Positions 62,301 through 64,000 of a stretch of 64,000 bases of DNA are shown here, in pieces; within the stretch, counting starts at the first letter, position 1; every line of letters starts with the position of its first letter. The notes below the pieces were generated by a model that was not told the origin of the DNA, did not search any database, and worked only from the letters and a program-made list of their open reading frames with translations. The DNA is from Levilactobacillus enshiensis (GTDB lineage Bacteria > Bacillota > Bacilli > Lactobacillales > Lactobacillaceae): positions 55,380-119,379 of the forward strand of contig NZ_SULH01000011.1 of NCBI RefSeq assembly GCF_007115095.1. The letters are read 5' to 3'. The position numbers and the translations under genes are program-made.

Positions 62301-63228
62301 GCTGCTGATCCTCCCTTGCAAGCAGACTGGTATAGTACTCTTCCAGCGAGCCCTCTCGTTGCACAATTTGAGTTACGGCAATTCCCCCTTGCACCAGCAG
62401 TTGATTGATTTTCGCTGCCGAGAAAGAACTGTGCTGAACCATGAGATGATGGTCATCCAGAATTTCAAAGTCACCAGCCACCGCATGATCTAACACTTGT
62501 CCCGCAGCCGCGACCTGATCAACTTCAATTTCCAGTCCAGACTGATTAGCAGCATCTAACTCGGATTTGGTCAGCTGTTTAATCAATCGCCCGTGATGCA
62601 AAATACCAAAGCGATTGGAAACTTGGTAAAGTTCAGATAAGATATGACTCGAAATTAAAATTGTTGTATGGCGTTCTTCATTTAGCCGCTTAATTAACTG
62701 ACGAAATTCGATGATTCCACTGGGATCAAGTCCGTTGATTGGCTCATCTAAAATTAAGAAGTCTGGTCGTGGTAGCGTTACTAATGCCAATCCGAGTCGC
62801 TGTCGTTGCCCCAATGACAGGTGACTTGCCTTGGTTGACTGCTTAGTTGTTAGTCCAACAAAATCCAACGTTTCCTTAAGTAAGTTCGGCTCCGAAATGC
62901 CATGTTGAATCGCACAGAGCTTTAGGTTTTGTTTAACCGTTAATCCTGGAAAGGCCGTTGGATTTTCGATAATCGCCCCTGTTCGGCGCAGTGCCTGCTG
63001 ATAATGGCCTGCTTGCTCGCCTAATAAGAAAATCTTGCCTTGTTTTAAGAGTGACAATCCCGTAATCAAGCGCATAAGTGTCGTTTTTCCCGCCCCATTC
63101 TCCCCAAGTAGGCCATAAATATCACCGCTTTTAACGGTCAAACTAACGTCATCGAGCGCCTGAAACTTACCAAAGTGCTTACTGACATTAGTGATAGTCA
63201 ACACATCTTCACTCATTATTATCGTCAT
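62293..63228 (-). CDS. ABC transporter ATP-binding protein
   Basis: The 311-residue ATPase has Walker A GLLGENGAGKTTLMRLITG, signature LSLGQRQRLGLAL and Walker B FLILDEPINGLDP (Thr-Asn of the usual EPTNGLD replaced by Ile-Asn), and the long C-terminal extension of the BcrA type used in bacteriocin or antibiotic export and immunity. It is the first gene of the - strand operon and is divergent from a truncated response regulator gene that may once have controlled it. Starts at 63228 or 63216 are both possible. Confidence 0.92.
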   Translation of the reverse strand: MTIIMSEDVLTITNVSKHFGKFQALDDVSLTVKSGDIYGLLGENGAGKTTLMRLITGLSLLKQGKIFLLGEQAGHYQQALRRTGAIIENPTAFPGLTVKQNLKLCAIQHGISEPNLLKETLDFVGLTTKQSTKASHLSLGQRQRLGLALVTLPRPDFLILDEPINGLDPSGIIEFRQLIKRLNEERHTTILISSHILSELYQVSNRFGILHHGRLIKQLTKSELDAANQSGLEIEVDQVAAAGQVLDHAVAGDFEILDDHHLMVQHSSFSAAKINQLLVQGGIAVTQIVQREGSLEEYYTSLLAREDQQHA

Positions 63229-63249
63229 TTCCTCTCCTGTTTACCTTTA

Positions 63250-63273
63250 ACCATTACTAATCTTAGTGATGGT
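63250..63273. promoter_or_regulatory. Near-perfect palindrome between ABC operon and response regulator
   Basis: ACCATTACTAA and TTAGTGATGGT form an 11-bp dyad (one mismatch) around TC, 22 bases upstream of the ABC ATPase start. It may be an operator or a leader hairpin of the ABC operon. Confidence 0.5.
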
Positions 63274-63315
63274 TTCTTAACTCTCGTGATAAATAAACCT
63301 TAATTTATCCTAAAT

Positions 63316-63344
63316 TGTGACTGTTTCGGTCTTCATATATAATT
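63316..63344 (+). promoter_or_regulatory. Promoter of the response regulator gene
   Basis: TTGTGA (63316-63321) and TATAAT (63339-63344) are 17 bp apart, 35 bases before the start codon. Confidence 0.75.
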
Positions 63345-63378
63345 GTATGTATACGAAATTAAGGAGCCACTCAGACTA

Positions 63379-63921
63379 ATGCTAAAAATCCTATTAATCG
63401 AAGATCATACTGATATTCAACAACTTCTAAATGCCGTCTTAAGCCCACAGTACCAAGTCTTAACCGCTTTGGACGGTATCAAAGGGTTACAAGTCTTTAA
63501 TGAGCAGCAACCCGACCTTATTATTTTAGACTTAATGCTCCCTAATATCACTGGCGAAAGTGTCCTAAAGACCATTCGGAAGACATCCAACGTTCCCGTC
63601 TTAGTTCTAACCGCCATTCAGTCAAAAACTAAAACTGTAGCATTGCTCAAAGCCGGTGCCAACGATTATCTTACGAAGCCCTTTGATATTGATGAGCTTT
63701 TGGCCCGCATTCAAGTTCAATTACGTTCACCGACAGCCACTAGCCCCGTAGCAAATACAACTTTGACTTTTAATGACATCCAAATTAATCTAACGACGCA
63801 TCAAATTACGGTCAATGATCACGTGCTCGTACTGCCCAAAAAGGAGTTTCAACTTCTACAGCTACTGCTTAAGAACCCCCATCAAGTCTTCCCTAAGTCC
63901 CAAATAAAAACCACCCGTTGA
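63379..63921 (+). pseudogene. OmpR-type response regulator, truncated by an insertion element
   Basis: The receiver domain is intact: acidic pocket Glu8-Asp9, phospho-acceptor Asp51 in IILDLMLPN, Thr/Ala switch near 80 and KPFDIDELL. The DNA-binding winged helix begins (TLTFNDIQINLTTHQITVND then LPKKEFQLLQLLLKNPHQVFPKSQ) but stops after KSQI, where the next codons come from the insertion element and end in TGA. The recognition helix and wing are missing, so DNA binding is lost. A full gene would be about 225 codons with a histidine kinase after it. The ATG at 63379 follows AAGGAG. Confidence 0.85.
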
Positions 63922-64000
63922 ACGGGTGGTTTTCTCTAGGGCTATAAGCCCTGGGTACTGGCCAGCGTCTCAAGGCGCTGGCTTTTGTGTGTCAAAGCCA
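63906..64000. mobile_element. End of an IS200/IS605-type insertion element (continues past the window)
   Basis: The response regulator frame breaks into a row of hairpins: AAACCACCCGTT / AACGGGTGGTTT (63908-63932), AGGGCT-ATA-AGCCCT (63938-63952), GCCAGCG / CGCTGGC (63961-63982) and GGCTTT / AAAGCC (63981-64000). Subterminal hairpins without terminal inverted repeats are the mark of the IS200/IS605 group, whose TnpA recognises them as single strands. The transposase gene would lie to the right. The exact boundary, near 63901-63907, is uncertain. Confidence 0.65.

Noticed and set aside
1..64000. CRISPR arrays, rRNA and tRNA genes, prophage
   Set aside because: No regularly spaced repeats, no rRNA sequence, no tRNA cloverleaf with CCA that I could make out, and no phage structural genes.

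Overview
The window is a chromosomal segment of a lactic acid bacterium of the family Lactobacillaceae. Supporting marks are a pyruvate kinase with a C-terminal PEP-utiliser domain, a 316-residue thymidylate synthase with Cys198 in the Lactobacillus casei position, AGGAGG-type ribosome binding sites with frequent GTG/TTG starts, and the gene orders ribT-scpA-scpB-rluB, cmk-rpsA-der-hup, rbgA-rnhB-dprA-topA-xerC-hslV-hslU and parE-parC. The species cannot be fixed from sequence alone; a transaldolase-family gene in front of pyk would suit a heterofermentative lineage (inference).

Region 1 (1-45.1 kb) is conserved housekeeping DNA with almost all genes on the + strand: central metabolism (pyk), chromosome segregation (scpA, scpB, xerD, xerC, parE, parC, topA), ribosome and RNA functions (rluB, rpsA, der, rbgA, rnhB, cca), nucleotide synthesis (cmk, thyA, folA), protein quality control (hslV, hslU, msrA, msrB), riboflavin uptake under an FMN riboswitch (ribU), DNA uptake and helicases (dprA, recQ), and lipid synthesis (plsY). 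Most transcription units end in clear intrinsic terminators. A LexA-type box lies on the -35 element of the parE-parC promoter.

Region 2 (45.1-47.3 kb) is the key landmark. A 28-bp chromosome dimer resolution site (dif) sits at 45153-45180, followed by about 0.8 kb of decayed gene-less DNA, a second Xer-type dyad, and a XerS-like tyrosine recombinase. The window therefore appears to span the replication terminus, and the collapse of the + strand bias right after dif agrees with that.

Region 3 (47.3-64 kb) is accessory DNA with mixed strands and much decay. It holds several paralogous NAD(P)-binding reductases (intact and broken), a divergent LysR-controlled seven-gene cluster (SDR, NAD(P)-binding proteins, PEBP, cupin, cyclophilin-like), an azoreductase/WYL-regulator divergent pair, a very small cysteine-rich metallothionein-like protein, a MerR-epimerase operon with a textbook 19-bp-spacer promoter, a MarR relic, a zeta-type toxin with a 60-residue partner, and an ABC exporter operon. 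The divergent response regulator of that operon is cut off by the end of an IS200/IS605-like element that runs out of the window.
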